DNA from: Bryoerythrophyllum caledonicum
Lineage: Eukaryota; Streptophyta; Bryopsida; Pottiales; Pottiaceae
DNA length: 64,000 nt
Assembly (NCBI GenBank): GCA_963971425.1
Contig: OZ020519.1
Coordinates: 20,667,397 to 20,731,396, forward strand
Reading direction: 5' to 3'
The stretch's first letter is position 1. Every line of letters starts with the position of its first letter. Made by a program: the position numbers and the translations under genes. The notes beneath the pieces were generated by a model that did no database searches, was not told the DNA's origin, and saw only the letters and a program-made list of their open reading frames with translations. Of the stretch, positions 33,650 to 44,289 are shown piece by piece.

Positions 33650-34989
33650 GATAGGTTAGATTTAGGAGTAGTAGCAGCTTAGGGATCGGAATTAGGTAGC
33701 GATTAACGATGGGGCCCAGAGTTGCACCCGGCTACTTAATCCGGAAATTAAGTCTTCTGGAAACTTGGAACACTTCCAGAACTCTGCGTACTTTTCGGAT
33801 GTCCGAAATCCGGACCCGGGAAAATAGGATCTGAGATTCACTTTTCCGGATTTCTCGGGATAAGATCCTTAACTTTAGGGATAAGATTCCCCGGATTTCT
33901 CGTAGATAGGATAAGCCTTAAAATAGGAATAGTTCTAAGTACTTAGTAGATGGGTTTTGGAAAATTCATCACTTTGTTTTTTTTCCTTCACGTTGAAATA
34001 TATTTTCAGAACTTCCACTAGATTCGCTACCTAGTACTTGTGAAGAGGGTTATTTTGCGTGAGAGGTCCGAGGTCCATTACTGTAGTACGCATTTGTGCA
34101 AGTTTCTTCGAAGAGAAGGTTGTTTGTTGAGCTAAGGAGTGAACCGGCTTAGATCTTCAGCAGAGGAGTGTCCGGAAGAACTGGAGGAGGTAGCAGAGGT
34201 GTTCCTGGTCGCCTTCAAAAGTCCGGAAGAACCAGGAGGGGAAGAGATCTATTGCAGAGGTGTTCCTGGTAGTCTCTAGGGCACGGAATAGTCCGTGTGA
34301 ACCCGGATTCCGGTCCAGAACCGGAGTCTACCCCCACGATAGGAAAAACCTGCTATGTGAGTCTAGAAGGAGTCCTCCCCAGTGAAACTACCTCACTACC
34401 TTTGTGGGGCTACAAAAGTGCTATCGGAACGTCGTTGTAATCGGATCGTACCTTTGTGTGACCGCATCCGGAAGGCCTTCCGGATGTCGTGAGAGTTACG
34501 GCTAGAAGCAACACCATATCACCGGTTAGTAGATTAGGGGGAAAGTGATTGTCCGGTCACTATAAACTCCGGGGCAGTAGGGGTCTAGCCACTTTAAGTC
34601 ACAAGGCAGTGGGGAATCCGGCCACTTACACAAAATAGGATCAGTGGCCTTCCGGTCACTTGTTTAAACCTTCCGGAAGCCGCTCTGAGGAGAAACAGAG
34701 ATAAATTAAACTACCCTCCCGATTTCCGGAAACCATTTCCGGGAACAACTGTATATTCCTTCCGGAAACTAGTTCCGGAAAGTCTTGTGTAGGTTTCGGG
34801 ATCCGGAAGGATCCGAAACTATTACGGAATTGATTAACTAACTTAGGTGATGACTGGGCTAGTGGTTTTGGGATAATCTGAAAGGATAAATAGATCTCTG
34901 TGGGAACGAAACCGGAGTGGTTTACTTTGGAAGCGCTTAGTGACGATTGAGTGCAGTCCGGAGGAATACTAACTCTACAAACTACAACA
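33650..34989 (+). repeat. TCCGGA-rich 3' tail of the LTR-like unit
   Basis: About 1.3 kb of noncoding DNA contains many TCCGGA/CCGGAA hexamers. It is repeated at 29000-30300 and, in reverse and more diverged, at 39175 to about 40168. CCGG sites normally decay when methylated, so their survival is notable. Confidence 0.7.
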
Positions 34990-35115
34990 GTAATGCATCC
35001 GGATCATCTAGGAACTGCAGCGGCCATTGGTAAAACCGGCTACAATTTCAAAACACTAAAGGCACTGATGTAAAAGTCAAGATGGTCAAGTATCAAATGG
35101 GAACCTGGTATGCAG

Positions 35116-35298
35116 CTTGTGGAGATAGTTTGTGTTTTGAAAAGCGGAGCGAAGGTCATGCACGTTACCAAGCAACCAAATCAAGATGTGAAGATGCTTG
35201 ATCACATTACAAATACTGATCTCGCCGATGAAGCCCTTGTTATATGGTGGTCGGATGATATGAGTCTTTTGGCTCCGTTGTCGAAGAGGAAGCGCTGA
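35116..35298 (+). pseudogene. Candidate last exon of the unrecognised host gene
   Basis: A GGTATGCAG acceptor (ending 35115) opens a phase-0 frame of 61 codons ending in SKRKR and a TGA. It fits the phase-0 donor at 30763. The product (LVEIVCVLKSGAKVM, then DEALVIWWSDDMSLL) is not recognised, and the basic end could be a nuclear signal. A competing frame over 35058-35170 also looks coding-like, so the exact exon start is uncertain and a frame change is possible. Confidence 0.3.
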
Positions 35299-35976
35299 AG
35301 GGCAACATAGTACTCCCTTGGAGATGTGGAGTACATAGGTACGTGGTGACGTATGATATGAGTTTTAGTTACTCAGATGACATAGTCGTTAAATAAAACA
35401 TGACATGTATCAAATATCATAGCACTTTTTGTGTCGCCACTTGGAGCATGTAATTTAAAAATATGGATAACGTAATTCAAGATGACAATGTACAACAAGT
35501 TGCCGTTGTCTAAAAATCTATATATGTACTCCTTTATTGATGACAAGGTGAGATGCACTTTACAAGGTGTAGTAAACATCTCTTTATTCACGTTGTCGTC
35601 TTAGAAAATAAAATTCATGAAAAAAGTAATCATTACTGGCAATAAACACCTAGTGCTCTAAATATCATAAAAGAAAGGCAGGTGCCTTCCTCTCATAGTG
35701 GAGTGGTCTGATTTCAGTACGAGCAGAGAAGATAAAGGAAGTTCTTGAAAGTTCCAAGGAATCTCGGGAGTATCGAAAGGTATTTCGCTGATGTAGGAGG
35801 GTGGGAGAAGTCTTGAAATCTCAAGGGCACAGAAGACTGGTACACCAGGGAGGGACGTTCAGAGATCATGGAGAAAGAGAAGAGTAAGACAAATACGAGG
35901 AGGGTAAAGTTATTTGACGATCAAGTACTATAAACTGTGGTTTTTGAAATTCTTTTTGAATCATGTTATTGGTATG
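35299..35976. other. Intergenic or 3' flanking DNA
   Basis: No gene, repeat or element is recognised here. Confidence 0.5.
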
Positions 35977-35981
35977 CTACC

Positions 35982-38303
35982 TGTGAGCCAAATAAACCGC
36001 CCTTAATGGGTGGCTTATCTTGAACACAAGACCCTACATATGGGATGCAGCCCCTTGTGCAAACATACTTTAACCATTCATACAAGCATGATGACCCAAG
36101 GCGTGGTCACTTAAGTGCGTTCGTTAATAATTAGTGATGTGATGGCTGAATTCAGCCTTAGGTTGAATCCAACCTTTAGACAAGCGTAAATTCCGCCTCA
36201 AAGCTTTGTTTCCAATGTTTTAAAGCTCCATTAGGTTCAACTTTGCCTTGTGAACTTGATTAGCACCTTAACCACCAATTCCAGGCCCAAGTGCGACCCT
36301 AACAGCAGCAACCAGCAGACAGGCTCCTCTTTTTATGTTAAAAGTTTAATTCTTCATTATCTTCGTGATTATGACTCCGTTTTTTACGTTTGTTTTTCGT
36401 ATTCTTATAAGTTTTTCTTGCTTAACACGATGGCAGCCTTCAATTGATCATTTGACTCGACCCTGGACCTCCCAGCTAGCGACCAGCAATGCACCTTCAA
36501 CATATGACTTTATTCAAGATCATGCACCACATTCCTACGCATGTATCACATTCATTCACACAAGAATCCACCCCAGCCTTACTAAGAGTGAGCCTCCAGC
36601 TGTGTTCACTTACTAATGGCGCTCTAATCGGTTATTTAGTTGAATATATAGCAAACCCTAATTCTACCGAAAAATTGGCAGCGCTTCCGCGTGGTTTTTG
36701 TATTTAGAAAATTAGGGTTCAAGTCATACACATGGAATTGAAGAGGTTCGAGGGAGAAAAGAAAAGGGGCTCCCTGATTTAATTCGGTTCACCCTCCATC
36801 CTTAGCCTTCGACTTGCTTTGTCAGCTCGTGATCTTGCTCCTCTTGTTCAGCTTGTGATCTTGCTCCTCTTGTTCAGCTCGTGATCTTGCTCCTCTTGTT
36901 GGTGCTCTTCACTCCGCAGCCCGTATCTTCGTTGTCACAGCTCCGATCCGCACGTTCTTGAGCTTGTTGGAAAGCCAACGTCCTAATCTATCTACTCCTA
37001 AAATCTTAGCTCGATTGGACAAGAACTCCGCTACTGACGAGGGAAAACCTGAGGCCGTACGAGATCCGCCACCGATCCTCCAGCTGGTCGTCTTCACTCC
37101 GCCGCCCGTATCTTCGTCGTCACAGCTCCGATCCGCACGTTCTTGAGCTTGTTGGAAAGCCAACGTCCTAATCTATCTACTCCTAAAATCTTAGCTCGAT
37201 CGGACAAGAACTCCGCTACTGACGAGGGAAAACCTGAGGCCGTACGAGATCCGCCACCAATCCTCCAGCTGGTCGTCCTCACTCCGCCGCCCGTATCTTC
37301 GTCGTCACAGCTCCGATCTAAACGTTCTTGAGCTTGTTGGAAAGCCAACGTTCTAATCTATCTACTCTCCTATTTTCGCAACGATTGAATCAAATTCCAG
37401 CCCACAGGAGGGGGAAATCTGAACCCCTACCTCTCTCTCTCCTTCCACACACCTCTCTCACTCCCACCTCCCACACTTCGAATGAGCGCCCTCCAAGGGG
37501 GTAACCCCAAGGCCCTTGCTCCCTTTTTTGTTCCCAAGGTCGTTCCCTTCGTCGTTCACAGCCGCCATTTTGGGTGGACACATTAATGGTCACACTAAAC
37601 AATAGTAACTAAAAAGCTAATAAATCACTAGCCACCCTTGCATTCAACACAAGTGGGTGTCCCACTAACCAAGGAATATCTTAATCTAAACTTTGACTCC
37701 ATGCCACATGTGTGTGGATGATCTCAATAAGTGAGCTATTAAGCTAAATTCAAGGATGCAAAAAAATCTAACTCTACCTAGCTTGAATTTCCCTTGCTTG
37801 GGGGAATTCCTAATTTACTTAGTGATTGATGAGGATTCTTTTCCACTTCTTTTTGGACCCTTTTGACTATTTTTTTTTAAGGGCTTTTAACGCCCCATTC
37901 TTTTTTCTTTTCTCCTCACCATCCTCCTTCTTCTTCTCCCATTTTTTTGGTTTCATGATTTCTTCATCGTGACCGAATACGGTCTACAACTCGATAGGAG
38001 GTAAATTCTTCTCCACCACTACTCATTTTAATTCTTCTCTAATTTTCTTTTGTCTTTTTTCCCTTCTCTCTTTGCATTTATTTTCTGGTTTATTCCCTTT
38101 TTTTTCTTCCTTTTCGGCTAACTACATAAATTCCGCGATTGCCCATAAATGGCTCCTCTTTTAGTGAGGGGAAAGGCCACTTGGCCATTTTAATCAAAAA
38201 ACCACGAGCTAGTCCATGGGATAACCCATTTTCACCACTCATTAGCTTTAATGGACCCGACATGAGGTCCATTCATCACCGTGAGCCGTTTTTGCGGCTC
38301 ACA
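35982..38303 (-). mobile_element. Solo LTR of gypsy family G1
   Basis: This 2322-base LTR is bounded by TGTGAGCC and GGCTCACA. It is flanked by perfect CTACC duplications (35977-35981 and 38304-38308) with no internal region. It resembles the 5' LTR of copy 1 (2685-5174) more than the LTRs of copy 2. Solo LTRs form by recombination between the two LTRs of a full insertion. Confidence 0.95.
36905..37335. repeat. ~185-bp tandem repeats in the solo LTR
   Basis: About 2.3 copies are present, with landmarks at 36909 and 37094 exactly 185 bases apart. The solo LTR thus has fewer copies than the other LTRs of the family. A short GTGATCTTGCTCCTCTTGTT repeat (about three copies) precedes it at 36830-36905. 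Confidence 0.85.
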
Positions 38304-38308
38304 CTACC

Positions 38309-39174
38309 GTCATATCACCTATCAGTAGAAGTAGATGATAAGTAGGAGGCACGTGGTCATACTCTTCATGACTTCAACCTTGTTTGGAATTTGCTAATGC
38401 AATGTCTGTACAGACGATGGTGATTAGGCAGTCGATTTATATCAGGATGTACTAAATGTCTCAGTTGAAGGATCTATGACGACCTATCAAGCTAGCTAGA
38501 CGTGTGAAACATAGGCACGGTACGTGATTGATGTAGTGAAATAGGCAGTTTGCACTGAATGGTATCTTTGAGCATAATTTAAAAGTGTTTGCTCACGTTG
38601 TACGGACGGAATTTATGATCTGGAATGGAATGGAAGTAATATGCCTTAACATCGGCATCCAAATTACATGTCTATGACCTCGTACGTTTCCTCGTAGAAG
38701 GTGTAGTGATCGCTACGGCGTCACTATTTTAATGTTGGACTTCTATCACCGCCACCGATGTATTTTGAATAGCCGAATTAGGCTGGAACTTATACCTGCT
38801 TCTGAAATCGTAAATTTTACAATCATTCAAAATATTAAAAATATAAAATAAAAATATATAATATATTTACTAAAATCAAAAATAAATCGTGCTTGTAAAT
38901 TGTGTGCGAGGCGTTACATCCAGAAAAGAAACAAACAATTATGTAGAGACAACGAGCAACAGACACGCCTCAGTGTAGGAACACTTTTAAAAAAGACTGC
39001 ACATGCACAACATGACGTTTACATGTGTAAGTGTATGGAAACCACCGAGAATGAAGAGCATCGATGACAAGCAATAACACGAAGGCTCGTGCTGCGACCG
39101 AATTCCTTAAGAGCGTCCATGACGATTTACTACCTCGGCAGTGAATGTGAAATTATATCTAAAATTACGGTGAA
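38309..39174. other. Intergenic DNA
   Basis: Continuation of the sequence interrupted by the solo LTR; AT-rich around 38810-38900. No gene or element is recognised here. Confidence 0.5.
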
Positions 39175-40168
39175 TGTTGTAGCAGTTCGTAGGGTGAGTA
39201 TTCCTCCGGATAGCACTTAATTGGAGCTAAATGTATTCGGAATATCCGCTCTAAATTCGTTCCCACAGAGACCTATTGTTTCTTTCTTAAATGATAAGGA
39301 AAACTAACTATTACCATCCTATCATCTACCAATTAGCGTTCCTATTCATCCCTCAATCTACTCATCCGGATCCTTCCGGATTCCGGATGTCCCTTCTATC
39401 AACTTCCGGCCCCTTCCGGGTTCTGGATAGTGTCAGACGGAGTTTTCTTCCGGAGTTTTTAACCGAGTGGCCGGGTACCACTGATCATGTTTTGTGTAAG
39501 TGGCCGGATTCCCCACTGCCCTATGACTTAAAGTGGCTAGACACCCACTGCCTCGGAACTTATAGTAGCCGGACACCCCACTCTTTCTACTTCGCTAACC
39601 GGTAGTTGGTTTGTTGCTTCCGGATTTACTCTCTCACATCATCCGGAAGGCCTTCCAGATACGGTCACTCAGAGGTTCGTCCGGACTACAACGACATTCC
39701 GGTTGATGCTCCGTGGTTCTATGAGATGCGTGTGGTGGATTTGCACATAGACTTCCTTCTAGACATATACCTCAGACTTTTTCCTCTATCATAAGGGGAA
39801 ATTCCGGCCGCAACCAGAATCCGGGTTCACACGGATTCTCCGTGCCCTAGGAGCTACCAGGCTCACCACCTGCAGTATCCTCCCTCCCCCTCCAGGCTTC
39901 TTCCGGTCACTGTGGATCGTCAGACTCTACCTAACCTCTCCTTTAGCTTTTCCAGGCGCTCTCCCAAAGCAAGCTCCAACCGATTGTACTAGGTGCAATC
40001 ATTGTACCACTTCACATCCAAGAACTAATTCACTAGACATCAACCACAATGGATCTTATTCTCTATCCACAAACTCGTACTCCATCACCATAAGTTCAAG
40101 AAGAGAAAATATACTAACAAAAAATACTCCTCATGAAAGAGAAAACAAGACCATGAGCCGACTAAGGC
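39175..40168 (-). mobile_element. Partial third copy of the LTR-like unit (3' tail only)
   Basis: The reverse complement aligns with the 3' tails ending at 30300 and 34989. It shares the terminal CTACGAACTGCTACAACA-like end, the TCCGGAGGAATACT block, the GGGAACGAATT block, and the paired repeats around CCGGATTCCGG. Divergence is clearly greater than between the other two copies. The distal end near 40168 lies in a small inverted repeat (CATGAGCC / GGCTCATG) and is uncertain. No open frame is retained. It is a fossil fragment or a short solo form. Confidence 0.6.
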
Positions 40169-41008
40169 TCATGTATTGGGGTGAACGCACACTACGGTTG
40201 TACGAATTTGTAGTCACGGCACAGTTTCAGGGCCAGGTACAAGTTTGGACTCAATTTTAGACTAGATTTTTTTATATTTTGGAGAAAATTTTTAGTAGGC
40301 ATAGTTCTACGAATCTACGTCTTGCATACATAGAAGAATAGAAATCAAAATAGTCATTGCATAAAATTAAAGCCTTACAATGAGTACAAACATAAAACGT
40401 TGCTACTGTCACGGTTTCAGGTTTCACATGTTTGTACTCATTATGATGGTTTTTAGTTATCATTTTTACATTTTAAATAGCTACATATGATCCCCTATTC
40501 TTTGGCTATCACGCCTTGCTATTTGTATAGATAAAATGATAGCCAATAAATAATAAATGTAACAAATGTGGCTTTTCTTTCGGGGATCCAAAACATGAGT
40601 TTAAAGTCTTTTTTTCCATTTTTTTTTAAATTGGGGTTTAGGGACTATATTTCTAGGGCGGCCATCAAACGAATTTTAAAAATGACAAAATCTCCTTCTT
40701 CATTCTCTGTATCAGAGATGTAGGTCTCCATATTGCCTTAGTTTTTCTAGAATTCTCATATATTCCTCTCAATAACGCTTTGTACTCAGTTTGTACAGTG
40801 CGTACTTCTTGTACTGTATGGACCAATCAGGGGAGCCCCTTTTGTCTTCCAATTTCGGATTTGTCTGACATCTCCACGGTGTCAGCTGTTGCCTTTTCAG
40901 CAATATCTCTCTTGAATTACCAAAATTTGAAAGGCGGCAAAATTCTTTTGTCGCTTGCAAGTTATCCACACACAATGACGATGTCATCCTTCTCTGAGTA
41001 CCTTCTCG
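40169..41008. other. Intergenic DNA upstream of the RING-like gene
   Basis: AT-rich. It includes a perfect 15-bp inverted repeat (40379-40393 and 40428-40442) and a 10-bp one around TTGGCTATCA/TGATAGCCAA (about 40501-40551). A short open frame ending at 41097 overlaps the likely 5' leader, but I do not call it a gene. Confidence 0.5.
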
Positions 41009-41677
41009 AAATTTTGAAGCAACCTTTTTGGAGTTGCTCCGCTTTGGAGCTTGAATTGGGCGTGTCACAACAACCTCCACAGGTGAGTTGGGTTTAGGGT
41101 TTTGTTGTATTCTCTTTGAACGGTTCCCTATATGTGTCCATGTATATTTACTTGACAAAGCATATGATTCTGTTTTTAACTTGTAGAGGTTTAGGTTTAG
41201 ATAGCTAGAGTTTTTTAAAACCCTTTGCTAGTTGTACATGATGTACCAAAGTCTAATACAAAACGTAGTATTCAAGACAAATTGTACTATTTGCGAAGTC
41301 CCTGATAAATTTGCGACGTGCAGAATTGCCCATCTTTTCTAATTTTGAAGCAAACTTCGTGCATTTGGAGCTTGAATTGGGAGTGTCAATACAACCTTCG
41401 CAGGTGAGTTGGATTTAGGGTATATAGTATGTTTCTTTTATGTGGTTTTCGGGTATTTTTTGTGTATGTTTACTTGACCAAGCATACTGTTTTATTTCAA
41501 ACTTATTGAAATTTAGGGTTTAGGTAGATAGAGTCTAACAAACCTAGATTGCTAATTGTACTCGACGAAATAAAGTCTAGTACAAAGAGTACTATTCAAT
41601 ACAAAGTGTACTATCTGCGACGTACTAAAGTACCCATCATCCCTTATTATCCCTAATTTTTTGTCATTGTATTGCAG
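41009..41677 (+). repeat. Tandem duplication (period ~321) in the 5' leader and intron
   Basis: Two diverged copies (about 41009-41330 and 41339-41660) share GGAGCTTGAATTGGG followed by a CAG|GTGAGTTGG splice donor (GT at 41083 and 41404). An ATTGCAG acceptor ends at 41677, eight bases before the ATG of the gene at 41686. The duplication therefore supplies two candidate 5' leader exons with alternative donors. Confidence 0.65.
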
Positions 41678-41685
41678 CCTCAACC

Positions 41686-44122
41686 ATGGATTTTGCGTAT
41701 GGGTCCGAATTTGAAGCAGACGATTGGTTGATTCAGAGGAGGACCTTCTCCAGAGAAGATGACCCTGCAAGGACTTTCTCTAGAGAAGATGACCCTTCCA
41801 ATTTCTTCTCTAGAGAAGATGAACCTGTAAGTGACTATGACTATGATGACGATCTTCCTGGATCTCCGCTTGCTAGATCACACGAAGAAGGCCTTGCTGA
41901 TCACAAGGTGAAGAAGAGTGCTTTGGAAAAGGAAGTTGAGAAGTTGACGTCTCTAAAGACCCATCTTCCTCCATGCGCTGTCACCGAAGAAGATTTTGAG
42001 ACAAAATACAGGCTCCCCAACAAAGGAAACAATCCACACAAGTTGCGACCTCCAGTTGACATCCAAGACAAAGAGGTAACTGATGTTTTTGGGCCACCTA
42101 AGGGAAGGAAGAGGAGAGCTGGTTATAGTTATAGAGATTATAAGGACCAAAAAGTCTTAACCCGCATTAATGAGGTTTTTCCCTTGGTTTATGTGAGAGA
42201 TCTGCCTAAGTCCAAGGTTATAGCTAAACAATTTGCTAGGAGGATTGTCATGGAGGTGAAAAAGAAGAAACTTGTGAGTTGGACAGAGTTTGTTGTGGCC
42301 TCTAACAAAAACCAAAGAAGCAAATGGTTAAAGAAGGTGAAGATATCTTTGAGGGTTCTAGGACAACTCACAGGCAAAACGGAGGATGAATTCTTTCTGC
42401 ATGAAGGGATTGATGAGTTGTTTCATGATCCTATTGTTAGGGCTTTTGTAGTTCCAAAAGTTCTGAACGTAGTGAAGGAAGTGGAGGTTCCTGTCCAACA
42501 GTGTAGCCCAGAAACTGATAAGACTTTACAAGACCTGTTGAAGTTGATCAAGTTCGTGGGATTGCAACTTCACGTTGTGACAATGGACAACATCTCTATC
42601 AACAAAAAAAAAGTTGATTTGTTGAATACTGTGTCCCATGAAGAAAGGGTCCTCCGCCGAACTGAGGAAAAATTGTCAGGATGCAAAAGATTCATTGTGT
42701 ACGCAATGTACATGGTGGTGCATGATGTACAAATTGGAGCAGATGAACAAAACCTATCTAAGAAGGAAGAGGCCTACCAAGAGATGCTCAATGATGCCAG
42801 GATGGATTACGAAGGTGCGGTGTTAGAGAGGAAGGGATGTAATGTAAGGTGCGAAGAGCTTCTAGCTAGGCAAACTTGTTTGAGGAGGCAATTTGATGCT
42901 TTGTTGCTCCAACTTACTCATACGAAGAGAGGAGAAGATGGTATTACTATGAGACCTACTACCCATTGCTCCCTATTTGATTTGAAGGCAACATCAAAGT
43001 CTGACTTAATATTGATGCAGCCTTGTGCGCTTTGCTTCAACCATTTCCTTTTAAACGACATTGTAGTTAGTACTTGTGGGCATTTATATCATCCTTGGTG
43101 CGCAGCTGTTTGGTTTAGGGTGGCTAGCACATGTGCAGATGTGAGTTGTTGCACATCAGTTCATCCGTCTTGGTTTCGTAGTTTTGGATTTGGACAATTG
43201 CCTACACCTCTTCAACAACTTGCAGAAACTTTAGATTTGGAGAAGGAACAGCACAGTCTCCTAACCAGCTTGACATTGAGTATATTGAACTCACATCCAG
43301 ACATCGGTATGTTCTTTATCCTACTGCTCTTTACTTGTTTTAGGTAGTTGAATGATTACATATGTTTTCTTTATATCATTTGTATAAAGAGTACAAATTG
43401 TACTTATATGGTATTTAACGTATGTTCCGTGTACATCATTTTTACAAAAGGTTTAAAATGAGTCTACTGTGATGTATATATTGTTTATATTTATATGCAA
43501 TTATATGTTTTTGAGGCATAGAGAACTAATTGCCTTGTCTTACGTTAGTGCAGATCCTGAAAAGATTTATCAAGATCAAATGGCCCAATCCACAGTATGC
43601 ACATGGACTCAAAGCGCAAATGAAACAGCTATCATGGACAATGTTGGTTTTGAGATTAGTTGTAGTGGGAGCCGTGGAACACAAAGCCTAGGAAATAATA
43701 GCACTGTTGGGAGTCTGGAACACAAAATTCAAGTTTCAAGGCACCCATTGCGAACACAATCACACTCGGGTCTTCCATCTATAGACGAAGTAGACTCCCC
43801 TGACAAAATAAAGGAGGATCTTGGCGAAAGGACAAAGGTGGATATTGGCAACAAAATAGAGGTGGGTGTTGGCAACAAAACAGACCTGGATGTTGGCATG
43901 TTCAAGACAAATGCGGGTGTTGGCAATGATGGGATACCATCTACTATCGTAGAGGCTATTGAGGTTGACCCTCAGCAACCGTCCATGAATCGTACTGTAG
44001 AAATGGAGCTTGAAGAACGTATACAGAAGTTAAGAGAAGAAGCTGCGGAGTTCGAGCGCCTCAAAAAATTGAGAGTGAAGCTGTTGAGTTGGAATTCAAA
44101 ACTGAGGCATCAAAACAAATAG
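41686..44122 (+). CDS. RING-H2-like finger protein of an unrecognised family, two exons
   Basis: The ATG lies in ACCATGG, eight bases after a leader acceptor. Exon 1 is 41686-43306 (GTATGT donor, phase 1). Exon 2 starts at 43554 after TTAGTGCAG and continues in phase. Features in order are: three tandem copies of a TFSREDDP-like repeat (residues ~23-46); an acidic patch; a segment of about 105-215 (FGPPKGRKRRAGY) that matches the gene at 62957; helical regions; and a C3H2C3 finger at C447, C450, C464, H466, H469, C472, C483 and C488, whose last cysteine pair is spaced by four rather than two. That finger suggests E3 ubiquitin ligase activity. Exon 2 has VGN(K)-repeats and a coiled coil. The frame stops at 44122, but another frame reads on to a basic tail ending at 44289, after an A6 run at 44063-44068. 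Confidence 0.7.
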
Positions 44123-44289
44123 AGTTGTCCAGGGCAGTGATGAAGGTGCCACCCCCACCTCTTCTACCTCTGAACGATGCTACATATCCACCAAAACGAA
44201 AGACTAGAAGTGAGATTGCCGTTGAAGCTAAGGAAGCAGAGGAAGCTAAGAAGAAAAACAAAAGATCGAAGAAGAATCAGCGTGGATAG
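44123..44289 (+). other. Coding-like tail in a second frame after the RING-like gene
   Basis: From about 44070 another frame gives KIESEAVELEFKTEASKQ, a Pro-rich link and a Lys/Arg-rich end (KKKNKRSKKNQRG), then a TAG at 44287. It extends the coiled coil of the upstream frame smoothly. Either a one-base change in the A6 run broke the gene, or the shorter protein is real and this is 3' UTR. Confidence 0.45.

Larger units (their letters stand above)
31130..34989 (+). mobile_element. Second copy of the LTR-like unit
   Basis: The unit has a 5' leader, a long open frame (31662-33641) and a 1.35-kb TCCGGA-rich 3' tail, and ends ACTACAACA at 34989. The tail aligns with 29000-30300, including GTGTGACCGCATCCGGAAGG and a block with CTCTGTGGGAACGAAA about 90 bases before the end. 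The left end could not be fixed; homology with the first copy is clear only from roughly 31400, and no target duplication was found. The open frame looks whole. No protease, RT or integrase is present, so the unit could only move with help from another element. Confidence 0.6.

Noticed and set aside
35058-35170. Alternative coding-like frame (KVKMVKYQMGTWYAACGD)
   Set aside because: It stops quickly and overlaps a better supported exon in another frame; noted as a sign of uncertainty only.
39170-40185. GTGAA on both sides of the partial LTR-like copy as a target duplication
   Set aside because: The right-hand GTGAA is not preceded by a CA end, and a chance 5-base match over this range is likely.
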